Origin: Anaerolineae bacterium | GTDB taxonomy: Bacteria; Chloroflexota; Anaerolineae; Aggregatilineales; Phototrophicaceae | Length of the DNA: 51,043 nt | NCBI GenBank assembly: GCA_025454495.1 | Contig: JALOOI010000027.1 | Location: forward strand, 1 to 51,043 | Direction: 5' to 3' | Part shown: piece by piece, positions 23,410-31,562 of the stretch | Numbering within the stretch: the stretch's first letter is position 1 | Layout of the letters: each line of letters starts with the position of its first letter | Made by a program: the position numbers and the translations under genes | The notes under the pieces: generated by a model | What the model saw: only the letters and a program-made list of their open reading frames with translations | The model's database searches: none | What the model was told of the DNA's origin: nothing

Positions 23410-24578
23410 CAGCGCCCCTGATTGCGCCGCATGGCGGCACCCTCATCAACCGGCTGCTGACCGGCGCAGCCCGCGAACAGGCGCTGGAAGCCGCGGCCAC
23501 CCTGCCGGCGATTGCGCTCAATGATACCTCGCTGGCCGATCTGGAGATGATCGCTACCGGGGCGCTTAGCCCGCTGACCGGCTTCATGGGCGCGGCGGAT
23601 TATCGCGCGGTGGTGCAGACCATGCGCCTGGCGAATGGGCTGCCCTGGTCTATCCCGGTGACGCTGGCCGTCACCGCCGAACAGGCCGCCCGCGTGGACA
23701 TCGGCCGGTCAGCGGCGCTCACCGAAGACGGCCGGCCGCTGGCGCTGCTGCACGTGGCGGAAAAATACCACTATGATCGAGAAGCCGAAGCGCAGCAGGT
23801 GTATCGCACCACTGAGACCGCCCACCCCGGCGTGGCGCGGCTCTATCGCCAGGGCGAGGTGCTGCTGGCCGGCGAGGTTGATGTGATCCAGCTTCCGCAG
23901 CGGGCCCACACCGACTTTGCCGATCTGCGCCATTCCCCGGCGGAGACGCGCCGCATCTTTGCCGAACGCGGCTGGCGGCGCATTGTGGGCTTCCAGACGC
24001 GCAACCCCATTCACCGCGCCCATGAATATATTCAAAAAACGGCGCTGGAAATTGTGGACGGGCTGCTGCTGCATCCGCTGGTGGGCGAAACCAAAGCCGA
24101 TGACATCCCGGCGGATATTCGCATCGACAGTTATAAGGCCATCCTCGATGTGTATTATCCGGCGGCGCGGGTGCTGCTGGCGGTGTTCCCGGCGGCCATG
24201 CGCTACGCCGGCCCGCGTGAAGCGATCTTCCATGCCATCGCCCGCAAGAATTACGGGTGCAGCCATTTCATCGTCGGGCGTGACCATGCCGGGGTGGGAA
24301 ATTACTACGGCAGCTACGATGCACACCACATCTTCGATGCCTTCACGGCGGACGAAATCGGCATTGTGCCGCTGTTCTTTGAGCATACCTTCTACTGCAA
24401 GACCTGCGGCGGGGTGGTGAGCCTTAAAACCTGCCCGCATGATCGCAGCCATCACATCAGCCTCAGCGGCACCCAGGTACGCGAAATTCTGGCGCGGGGC
24501 GACCTGCTGCCGGAAGAATTCACCCGCCCGGAAGTGAGCCGGGTGTTGATGCGTGGCGTTCAGCCGCGCCACGGCTGA
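23406..24578 (+). CDS. sat: sulfate adenylyltransferase (ATP sulfurylase)
   Basis: 390 residues, the homomeric Sat type. The PUA-like N-terminal domain is followed by the catalytic domain with QTRNPIHRAHEY (HxxH nucleotide-binding motif), MRYAGPREAIFHAIARKN, and GRDHAGVGNYYG. Near the C terminus Cys residues (CKTCGG, TCPHD) resemble the metal-binding site of some family members. It converts ATP and sulfate to APS, the substrate of the adjacent CysC. The ATG overlaps the cysC stop by 4 bases. Confidence 0.96.
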   Translation: MTAPLIAPHGGTLINRLLTGAAREQALEAAATLPAIALNDTSLADLEMIATGALSPLTGFMGAADYRAVVQTMRLANGLPWSIPVTLAVTAEQAARVDIGRSAALTEDGRPLALLHVAEKYHYDREAEAQQVYRTTETAHPGVARLYRQGEVLLAGEVDVIQLPQRAHTDFADLRHSPAETRRIFAERGWRRIVGFQTRNPIHRAHEYIQKTALEIVDGLLLHPLVGETKADDIPADIRIDSYKAILDVYYPAARVLLAVFPAAMRYAGPREAIFHAIARKNYGCSHFIVGRDHAGVGNYYGSYDAHHIFDAFTADEIGIVPLFFEHTFYCKTCGGVVSLKTCPHDRSHHISLSGTQVREILARGDLLPEEFTRPEVSRVLMRGVQPRHG

Positions 24579-24620
24579 GCACCGCGCCGGCCGGCAGCCG
24601 CCGGCTGTACGCGGTAAATA

Positions 24621-24629
24621 TGTTATACT
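24621..24629 (+). promoter_or_regulatory. extended -10 promoter of the moeA locus
   Basis: TGT followed directly by TATACT fits an extended -10 element (TGnTATAAT-like), 35 bases before the GTG start. No good -35 is present. Confidence 0.4.
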
Positions 24630-24664
24630 GGGCGTTATTCCAGCCCATACCGGAGGCGCTATCT

Positions 24665-25860
24665 GTGGCCCACCTGCTCAACGTCGATCACGCGCTTGAA
24701 CAAATTCTCGCCCGCATCGGCATTTGCCCGGCGGAGACCGTGCCGCTGAATGCGGCGCTGACGCGCATCCTGGCGCAGGAGGTTACGGCCCGCGCCAGCC
24801 TGCCGCCCTTCGCCAGTTCCGGCATGGATGGCTTCGCGGTGCGGGTGGCAGATGTGGCCGCCGCCCAGGACGCTGCCCCGTCCCGGCTGCGCGTGGTGGA
24901 GGACATCCCGGCCGGCACAGCACCGCAGCATACCCTGCAACCGGGCGAATGCGCCCGCATCATGACCGGCGCACCCGTGCGGACGTGCCCGCCCTGCCAG
25001 AGTTCATCCAGGTGTTTAAGCCGGTGCAGCCTGGCGCTTTTATCCGCCCGGCGGGTGAAAATATCGCCGCCGGGCAAACAGTGCTGCACGCCGGGCAGCC
25101 GCTGCGGGCAGCCGAAGTGGGCATTCTGGCGGCCATGGGCGAAACAACCGTGAGCGTCCTGCGCCGGCCGCGGGTGGCCATCCTCAGCAGCGGTGATGAA
25201 CTGGTGCCGCCGGGGCAGCCGCTGGCGGCCGGGCAAATTTACGACGCGAACAGCCTGCTGCTGGCCGGGCTGGTGCAGGAACATGGCGGCGTACCGCTGT
25301 CCTTCCCCATCGCCCGCGATACTGTGGACGATATTCGCGCGCTGTTTCGCCAGGCGCTGGCGCAGCAGCCGGATATGATCCTCAGTTCCGCCGGCGTATC
25401 GGTGGGCGCAGCGGATTTTACCCGTACCGTGCTGGATGAACTGGGCGAAGTGGGTTTCTGGCGCATTAACCTGCGCCCCGGCAAACCGCTGGCCTTCGGG
25501 CAACTGGGCGGGGTGCCCTTCTTCGGGCTGCCAGGCAACCCTGTCTCCGCCGCCGTCACCTTTGATGTGCTGGTACGCCCCGCGCTGCTGAAGCTGGCCG
25601 GCCGCCCGGATGATGCAGTGTACGATACCGCCATCATCGCTGAACGCCTGCGCTCCGATGGACGGCGCAGTTATATCCGCGTCACCCTGCACCACGACAA
25701 TGGCCGGCTCATCGCCCATACCACCGGCACCCAGAGTTCGGCAGCGCTCCTGTCAATGGTCACGGCCGATGCCCTGATGATTATCCCGGAAGACATCACC
25801 GAGGTTGAAGCGGGTACCCGGCTGCGGGTAAAATGGTTACGTACACCGTCCAGGGCATAA
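24665..25860 (+). pseudogene. moeA: molybdopterin molybdenumtransferase MoeA, frame-disrupted
   Basis: MoeA inserts molybdate into adenylylated molybdopterin. The reading frame from GTG 24665 encodes a good N-terminal part (LPPFASSGMDGFAV, PGECARIMTGAPV) up to about 24979. The rest (QVFKPVQPGAFIRPAGENI, SSGDELV, DMILSSAGVSVG, RPGKPLAFGQLGG, GLPGNPVSA) continues in a different frame to 25860. At the junction the conserved PxGADAVVxxE segment expected after MTGAP is missing, so sequence appears to be deleted as well as frame-shifted. Without repair the product would be truncated. Either a real mutation or an assembly error is possible. Confidence 0.85.
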
Positions 25861-25873
25861 GGAAGGATGAATC

Positions 25874-26371
25874 ATGACCACCGGACAAATTCTGACAGAA
25901 GCCACACCGGCCAACCGTTTTCGGTTCAGCCTGCGTACCGGCATCTGGTTTTGCGTGCTGCTGGGCATTGCCGTCAGCGGCTACCTCAGCTACGTTAAAT
26001 TGACTGAAGTACCGATGGCCTGCGTCGCCGGCGATCTCTTTAACTGCGATGCCGTCCAGAACAGCATCTATTCCCGTTTTCTGGGGGTGCCCATCGCTTA
26101 CCTGGGGCTGGCGATGTATCTTTCGCTGGCGGGGCTGCTGCTGCTGGAAAAACGCAGCGCCTTCTTCGCCACCAACGGGCTGCTGCTGCGTTTTGGCATC
26201 GCGCTGTTTGCCTGGTTCTATTCCGTTTACCTGGTCTATCTCCAGGTGTTTGTGCTGGAAGCGCTGTGCCAGTGGTGCCTGATGCACGAGATCATCATGA
26301 CCATTCTGTTCGCCTTCATCAGCTATGAGCTGTGGCGCGAACTGGGCGGCGACAAAGCCAAAAACGCCTGA
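25874..26371 (+). CDS. vitamin K epoxide reductase (VKOR) family membrane protein
   Basis: 165 residues with four predicted transmembrane helices (about 24-41, 71-91, 103-124, 138-155). The loop Cys pair is C50 and C58 (MAC...FNCD), and the quinone-side active site is CQWC (C132, C135). Bacterial VKOR proteins reoxidise a DsbA-like or thioredoxin-like partner and pass electrons to quinone, driving disulfide formation in exported proteins. No thioredoxin domain is fused. GGAAGG lies upstream of the ATG. It follows the moeA locus by 13 bases. Confidence 0.92.
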   Translation: MTTGQILTEATPANRFRFSLRTGIWFCVLLGIAVSGYLSYVKLTEVPMACVAGDLFNCDAVQNSIYSRFLGVPIAYLGLAMYLSLAGLLLLEKRSAFFATNGLLLRFGIALFAWFYSVYLVYLQVFVLEALCQWCLMHEIIMTILFAFISYELWRELGGDKAKNA

Positions 26372-26391
26372 AACCTGCCGGAGGCAGAATC

Positions 26392-26418
26392 AAAAAGGGG
26401 TTGTCAAGCCCCTTTTTT
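26392..26418 (+). terminator. intrinsic terminator after the VKOR gene
   Basis: AAAAAGGGG and CCCCTTTTT flank an 8-base loop, with a six-T run on the plus strand. It lies between convergent genes and is A/T-rich on both sides, so it can serve the S1-domain gene as well. Confidence 0.8.
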
Positions 26419-26440
26419 GATGTTTTTCGCCGCCGGCCGG

Positions 26441-27154
26441 TTATTTGTTGTGGCTGCGCAGCGTGCGGTTCATGATGTCGTCCTGCTCATCATCATTGCG
26501 ATTGTTCCGCACCGGGGCGCGGCTGGCTTTCATGGCGGCGGCGCGGGCACTGTCCCGGCTTTCGGACATAGCGCGGGCGCGGCGCAGCGCCAGTTCCATG
26601 GCGGTGGGCACGGCTTCCGTCGGCTCCATCACTTCCACGATTTCTTCACGCGGGGTCTTCATGCTCAGGTCAATCTTGCGCTGTTTGCGGTTGGTTTTAA
26701 TCACCCGCACCTGCACCTTATCGCCCACTTTCACCACATCTTCTGGTGACTGCACATAGCCATCGGTCATTTCCGACACATGCACCATGCCGGGGCGTTC
26801 CGCGCCAATGTCAATGAATGCGCCGTATTTTTCAATGCGGATCACTTCACCTTCATACACGGCATTGCTGCGGATGGCATCCCACGGCAGGGACGGCGGC
26901 TTAATCATGGTCAGCGCCACGCGGGCCGTCTTCTTATCCACCTTCAGCACATAGGCATCCAGCGCTTCGCCTTCTTTCAGCACATCTTCGATGTTGCGAA
27001 AATCGGCATTGCCCATCTGCGAAATGTGCAGCAGCGCGTCCTGCTCCAGCCCAATGCTCACCAGAGCGCCATACAGCGTTAGCTTATGGATGGTGCCAGA
27101 AACATTGGCACCAGGTTTCAGTTCATCGAGTACCGCGGGGGCATTTTCCACCAT
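26441..27154 (-). CDS. S1-domain RNA-binding protein (two S1 repeats)
   Basis: About 237 residues from ATG 27154 (AAAGGA upstream); an in-frame ATG at 27172 lacks a ribosome-binding site. Two S1 OB-fold repeats are evident: one near residues 14-82 (GTIHKLTLYGALVSIG, ALLHISQM) and one near 98-166 (GEVIRIEKYGAFIDIG, GMVHVSEM, KINRKQRKIDLS-type ending). The C-terminal 55 residues are Arg/Ala/Asn-rich and probably disordered. It resembles a short ribosomal-S1-like protein. It likely binds RNA in translation or RNA turnover; the exact role is unknown. Confidence 0.85.
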   Translation of the reverse strand: MVENAPAVLDELKPGANVSGTIHKLTLYGALVSIGLEQDALLHISQMGNADFRNIEDVLKEGEALDAYVLKVDKKTARVALTMIKPPSLPWDAIRSNAVYEGEVIRIEKYGAFIDIGAERPGMVHVSEMTDGYVQSPEDVVKVGDKVQVRVIKTNRKQRKIDLSMKTPREEIVEVMEPTEAVPTAMELALRRARAMSESRDSARAAAMKASRAPVRNNRNDDEQDDIMNRTLRSHNK

Positions 27155-27194
27155 TGCCCGTTGTCCTTTCATCCAATTCAGGTTGATCGATAAA

Positions 27195-27929
27195 TTAAGG
27201 TGCAGTTTCGGCAGTGGCTTCGGCGGTCGCGGCCGCTGCGGCCTCTGCTATGTAGTCAAAATTACCATCCAGCCAGCCGGCGAGGGGCACATACCCTTCC
27301 CAGGCATAGAGGCTGGTATTGTTCACAATGTCGTCAATATCGGCCGGCTGGAGATAAATCACGCCGATCACTTCGCTGGCGGCCGTCAGTGCACCTTCCG
27401 CCACGCCCGCCGCAAACACATACACAATCACCGGCACATCCGGGTAAATGAGTGATACCAGCGCCTGATCCGACGTCACATCGGCCCCGGTGGCATACTG
27501 CGGCTCGCCATATTTGTCGAAGATGTCGCCCAGGGTCATCTGCCCTGGTGCAAGCAGGGTGAGGATTTGCCCCACCGTGCGGCCATCCAGCGTGGAATAA
27601 ACGCGGCAGCAGGGCGAGCCGCTGCTGGTGGTGAAATTAACCAGCCGCGCCTCCGAACTATCATCCTTGACTTCTTCCACTGTGGTAAAAGCGGGGTCAT
27701 CTTCGATGGCGATCATCATATCGCGCCACGAGGTTTCGCCGGGAATGATATTGCGCCAGCAGGGGGCAGCACAGGGGTCATCGGTCAATAAACTGGTATC
27801 CTGGAGCAGGTTCGGATCACGCAGGTTGGGTGGGGGTGAACAGGCTGCCACCACCAGCATGAGCAGAAGCGCCAGGCAGTACAGGCGTAAACGCATAACA
27901 TTCACTTTCATCACATCACTGGCTGTCAT
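27195..27929 (-). CDS. hypothetical lipoprotein
   Basis: 244 residues. A signal peptide ends in the lipobox VVAAC, so it is likely lipid-anchored outside the membrane. The N-terminal mature region has DDPCAAPCWRNIIPGETSW, a Cys-rich motif I have met in Anaerolineae lipoproteins of unknown function, plus a Cys pair (SPCCRVY). The tail is Ala/Thr/Glu-rich. Internal ATGs at 27911 and 27896 are possible starts and all leave a signal peptide. I do not recognise a functional domain. Confidence 0.72.
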   Translation of the reverse strand: MTASDVMKVNVMRLRLYCLALLLMLVVAACSPPPNLRDPNLLQDTSLLTDDPCAAPCWRNIIPGETSWRDMMIAIEDDPAFTTVEEVKDDSSEARLVNFTTSSGSPCCRVYSTLDGRTVGQILTLLAPGQMTLGDIFDKYGEPQYATGADVTSDQALVSLIYPDVPVIVYVFAAGVAEGALTAASEVIGVIYLQPADIDDIVNNTSLYAWEGYVPLAGWLDGNFDYIAEAAAAATAEATAETAP

Positions 27930-27958
27930 GGGTCATCATAGTAGCAGAGCCAGGTTGT

Positions 27959-27987
27959 ATTGTACAGTCTGCCGGTGGTTTTGCCAG
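27959..27987 (-). promoter_or_regulatory. promoter of the lipoprotein gene
   Basis: On the minus strand CTGGCA (27987-27982), 17 bases, TACAAT (27964-27959). The -10 lies 29 bases before the ATG at 27929. Confidence 0.5.
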
Positions 27988-28030
27988 CGCAGAATCAGTG
28001 ACAGACGCATGAAAATTTCAGGAGGAATGA

Positions 28031-28063
28031 CCGGGCAGAACGGCGGTGGTGTGTTCTGCCCGG
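28031..28063 (-). terminator. terminator-like hairpin after the PPC-repeat gene
   Basis: CCGGGCAGAAC (28031-28041) pairs perfectly with GTTCTGCCCGG (28053-28063) across an 11-base loop, just after the stop at 28073. There is no T-tract, so it may be weak or act to protect the mRNA end. Confidence 0.5.
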
Positions 28064-28072
28064 CGACCAGAC

Positions 28073-30172
28073 TTAATTTTGCTGCACGTTGAGCGTATAA
28101 CCGCCCACGGTACCGCCGTACTGTATGGCGTAGCGGGTGGCAATCACCAGGTACACCCCGGTTTCCTGAAGGGTGTAATCGCTGATGAGCGCGTTTTTGT
28201 CGGTGCCGGGGATGGCATCGTCATTCTGCGCCACCTGCACCCCGGTGGGCGAAATCAGGAACAGTTTCGGGTCCAGCACGGCCGAGGTGGCATTCATGGA
28301 CACGGTGATATTCTGCCCGGCGGTGCCGCTGAAGGCATACACATCGAAGAAATTCTCCACCGTAATCTGCCCGATGGTGGGCTGGTTCACGGTGAGGGCG
28401 AAGGGCGTTTCGGCCTGATAGTTGATGGTGCTGGCGCTGTCGCTGACCACCCCGCCCTGCCCGCGCACGGCGGTACCATCCACGCTGACGGTGAAGTTAA
28501 TCACGTAGCGCTGGCCCGCCTGCGGGCGCTGGCGCTCGGCGATGACCACCTGGCCATTGACCAGCGTCGTCAGCGTAAATTCGACCGGGGTGGTGTCGTT
28601 GCAGGCATTCTGGTACCACACTTCGATCTCATAGGTGCCGGGGCGCAGGAACGGCCAGTAGGTATAAGAAACCGGGGTGCCCTGGGCCCGCACACAGTTC
28701 ACATTGCCATTGGCGGCCAGGATGCCGCCGCTGTTCACCGTCGGGCGATCATCGAACACCGCATCACCGACCGGGTCGCGCACCAGCAGTTGCAGGTCGG
28801 CACCGCTGTTCCACACCAGGCTAATTTCGACGGCCCCCTGCGGCAGGTTCAGGTTCGTCACTTCGGCCGGCAGTTCGCCGGTCGCGCCGGTCAGCAGCAG
28901 CTCAAATTCGCCTTCGGTGCCGCCCAGTTCTTTGCCGTAGCGGGTGGCGACGATGGTATAGCTGCCGCCGCGCAGCAGCCGCACATTGCTGAGGGCCGAA
29001 TTGCGCGAGCCTGCCGTATCATCGTTCACATCCACCAGCGCCCCGGTCGCGTCCACAAGCTGGAGCAGGGTATCCAGGCTGCCGGAGGTGCGCGTGAGGC
29101 TGATGCTCACCAGATCATCGGCCTGGGCGGTGAAAGAATAGGCCAGGTAGTTCTGTGCGCCAAAGATAGCCCCGGTGGCAGGGGTATCACGGGTGATGGG
29201 CTGCGCCGCGGCCAGAATATCCTGCGGGGCGGCCGGCAGGATGTTGAGGCTGGTATCCGGGTAAACGCCGCCGGCATTCAGCACGCCGGTGGCATCAGCA
29301 TTCAGCACAAAATTGGCCACATACACGCTGTTCTGGTTGGAAACCGGCGGCGTGAGCGTGCCATTGACCACCGGCAGCACCGTCCCGTTCACTGTCACCG
29401 TCAGCGTAAAGGCCACCGGCTGCGCCGGGGTGACGCAGGACTGGCGATAAAAGACCAGGATTTCATAACTGCCGGTGGGCAAAAAGCCGGGCACCCACGA
29501 GGCCACTTCCTGCGGCACTTCGGCAATCTGTTCGCACAGCCCGTTGGCATCGAAGCCAAAATTGCCGCCGATGGGCGTGCTGCGGGCATCCCAGAACAAC
29601 GAATTGCCCTGCGGATCGCGGATTTCCAGGTTGAGATCGACCTGAGCATTCCATTCCAGCCGCACTTCCATGCCGCCGGGGACGAGAATATCCTGCGAGG
29701 GCTGGAAGCTGGCCGGCGCGGTGGTGGTTTCGGCGGTGGCTTCCGGCACGGTGGCCGCCACCAGAGTCAGCGCCAGCTCAAATGAGCCGCTGACATCGCG
29801 GGAAGCGCCGGGGGCGGGGAACACGGTCACGAAATAACTGCCGGATTGCGCCAGCAGCACATCGGTCAGGGCCGCGCTGCCGCTTTCGGTGACATCGGCA
29901 ATCTGCCCGATGATGGAGCCATCCGCGCCGGTGAGCAGCAGAGCCACCGGAAATTCGGCGGTGACGGTGAGGCTGGCGGTATCGCCCGCCCCGGCGCTAA
30001 AAACATACACCCGCGCCAGCGCAGCGGTATCAATCGACCCGCTGACCGATGTATCCGGGGTCAGGGGGGCTGGCGCATTCTGGGCCATGGCCGCCAGCGC
30101 CAGCGTACCCATCAACCACAGGGTAAGCAGGCACAGCAGCGCGGACTGCCGGGACATTAGGAACCATCGCAT
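28073..30172 (-). CDS. secreted protein with three PPC-type and two interleaved beta domains
   Basis: 699 residues from ATG 30172, with AGGAGG 10 bases upstream. A signal peptide covers residues 1-30. Three prepeptidase-C-terminal-like (PPC) beta domains are seen: near 45-135 (YVFSAGAGDTASLTVT), near 340-430 (YSFTAQADDLVSISLT, VATRYG), and near 610-699 (YAFSGTAGQNITVSM, IATRYA). Between them are two longer repeats that each begin with VEIxLxWNxxxDLxLxxRDPxG and contain GTYEI/GSYEI and paired Cys. PPC domains usually bind surface polymers or help export. No catalytic domain is present, so it is probably a structural or binding surface protein. Confidence 0.78.
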   Translation of the reverse strand: MRWFLMSRQSALLCLLTLWLMGTLALAAMAQNAPAPLTPDTSVSGSIDTAALARVYVFSAGAGDTASLTVTAEFPVALLLTGADGSIIGQIADVTESGSAALTDVLLAQSGSYFVTVFPAPGASRDVSGSFELALTLVAATVPEATAETTTAPASFQPSQDILVPGGMEVRLEWNAQVDLNLEIRDPQGNSLFWDARSTPIGGNFGFDANGLCEQIAEVPQEVASWVPGFLPTGSYEILVFYRQSCVTPAQPVAFTLTVTVNGTVLPVVNGTLTPPVSNQNSVYVANFVLNADATGVLNAGGVYPDTSLNILPAAPQDILAAAQPITRDTPATGAIFGAQNYLAYSFTAQADDLVSISLTRTSGSLDTLLQLVDATGALVDVNDDTAGSRNSALSNVRLLRGGSYTIVATRYGKELGGTEGEFELLLTGATGELPAEVTNLNLPQGAVEISLVWNSGADLQLLVRDPVGDAVFDDRPTVNSGGILAANGNVNCVRAQGTPVSYTYWPFLRPGTYEIEVWYQNACNDTTPVEFTLTTLVNGQVVIAERQRPQAGQRYVINFTVSVDGTAVRGQGGVVSDSASTINYQAETPFALTVNQPTIGQITVENFFDVYAFSGTAGQNITVSMNATSAVLDPKLFLISPTGVQVAQNDDAIPGTDKNALISDYTLQETGVYLVIATRYAIQYGGTVGGYTLNVQQN

Positions 30173-30265
30173 GGAGTAACAGCCTCCTCAGAGTGGCGAA
30201 AAAAATCAACTTTGCGGCAAGTGTAGCCGGTTTCTGGCCCGTTGGCTATCGACAATCTCTGACGA

Positions 30266-31549
30266 TTACCCGCCGCCAGGGGTGGCGCTGGTCGCCGGGT
30301 TCACGGCCTCCGGCGGCTTCATCTCGATGAAGGTGGTGAGGCCTTCAAACACCGTCACCTGGGCAATCACCCGTTCATCGTAAATGCTGGCGATGACATC
30401 ATAGCGCCCGACGGGCACATCCGGCACGGCAAAATTTTCCTGCCACTGCGGGTCAGGGTTCACATCATAGCCGTTATCCAGAAAAACATAGCTGGTGGTG
30501 GTGCGTTCATTGGTGCCGGTGGCGCGGCTGCGGATGGTGATGGGCGCATCCATGACCAGGTTGCCATCGCGGTCTTTTACCACCCCGGCGATGACCCCGG
30601 TGCCCACATAGGGCACCATCCACAGCACCGGGTTAAAAGTGGAGCCATAGCGATGATCGTCATTGGAGGCCGGGTCAATGCCGGCGCGGACTTCAAAATG
30701 CACGTGCGGGCCGCTCACACGCCCGGTATTGCCCACCTGGCCGATGACCTGCCCGCCGGTGACGCGCTGCCCCGGCTGCACAAAGGAGGCGGAAAGATGC
30801 GCGTACAGCGTGTAAATGGGGATGCCGTTGTAACTAAAATCGTGCTTGATGACGATGACATTGCCATAACTGGGCGAATTCTGGAAGATGGCCGCTTCTG
30901 CCTGGCGGCCATCGGCTGACCAGGTGACGATGCCATCACCGGCGGCCCGCACCGGCTCGCCGATGGCGTTGGGCATATCAATCCCGTGATGCACCCGCAG
31001 CGGGTTGGAGGCATCGGGGCCATCGGAACCATAAGGGTAATAGGACAGCACGGCATTGTTGGCATTGGAGTCCACCGGGCGCATCAGCCAGTAATGATCG
31101 CGTCCCAGCGGATCACGCGAGATGGGCGGGATCAGCGGCGGCGGCGACCAGTCATCCGGGGCGCTGGTGACGGATTGCACGGTGATCACTGCGCCCGGCG
31201 TGCCCGGCGGCAGCGTGGGCTGTGGCAGCGTGGGCGTAAACACCGGCAGCGCCAGCCCGGCCCCGCTGCTCACCAGTTCCGCCGCACTGACCGGAGTTAC
31301 CGTGATGGATTCCGGCAGTACCAGCGTGGGCAGCGGGTTCGCGGGGATGGCCACCGTGGGCAGCGGCGTGCTGTTCACGAAGCCCTGGCGCAAAAGCTGC
31401 GATACCGTTTCCACATCCTGCGTGGGAATAGCCTCGGTGGGCAGCACCGCCAGAATCGGCGCGGTGGGGGCCGCATTGCGCCACAGGGCCACGCCGAACA
31501 CGGCCAGCACCACCACCAGCAGCACAAATGTTAAAAATCCTCGTGGCAT
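30266..31549 (-). CDS. membrane-anchored M23 (LytM) metallopeptidase
   Basis: 427 residues. One N-terminal membrane segment (residues 5-23) and a Pro/Thr/Val-rich linker of about 110 residues lead to an M23 domain. Zinc ligands are the His and Asp in HHGIDMP and the His in HVHFE, with YAHLSASFVQPGQ between them. M23 enzymes cleave peptidoglycan cross-links; since Chloroflexota have thin or unusual walls, substrate is an inference. An Ig-like C-terminal domain follows (about 330-415). AAGGG precedes the ATG. It sits 13 bases downstream of the TolB-propeller gene and 93 bases upstream of the PPC gene. Confidence 0.88.
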   Translation of the reverse strand: MPRGFLTFVLLVVVLAVFGVALWRNAAPTAPILAVLPTEAIPTQDVETVSQLLRQGFVNSTPLPTVAIPANPLPTLVLPESITVTPVSAAELVSSGAGLALPVFTPTLPQPTLPPGTPGAVITVQSVTSAPDDWSPPPLIPPISRDPLGRDHYWLMRPVDSNANNAVLSYYPYGSDGPDASNPLRVHHGIDMPNAIGEPVRAAGDGIVTWSADGRQAEAAIFQNSPSYGNVIVIKHDFSYNGIPIYTLYAHLSASFVQPGQRVTGGQVIGQVGNTGRVSGPHVHFEVRAGIDPASNDDHRYGSTFNPVLWMVPYVGTGVIAGVVKDRDGNLVMDAPITIRSRATGTNERTTTSYVFLDNGYDVNPDPQWQENFAVPDVPVGRYDVIASIYDERVIAQVTVFEGLTTFIEMKPPEAVNPATSATPGGG

Positions 31550-31562
31550 GGCGGTTGACCCT

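Noticed and set aside
24960-25000. Programmed ribosomal frameshift in moeA
   Set aside because: No slippery heptamer or stimulatory structure is seen, and conserved residues are missing rather than merely out of frame.
28046-29785. 579-codon plus-strand frame opposite the PPC-repeat gene
   Set aside because: The minus strand has a signal peptide, Shine-Dalgarno and repeat domains; the plus frame has none of these.
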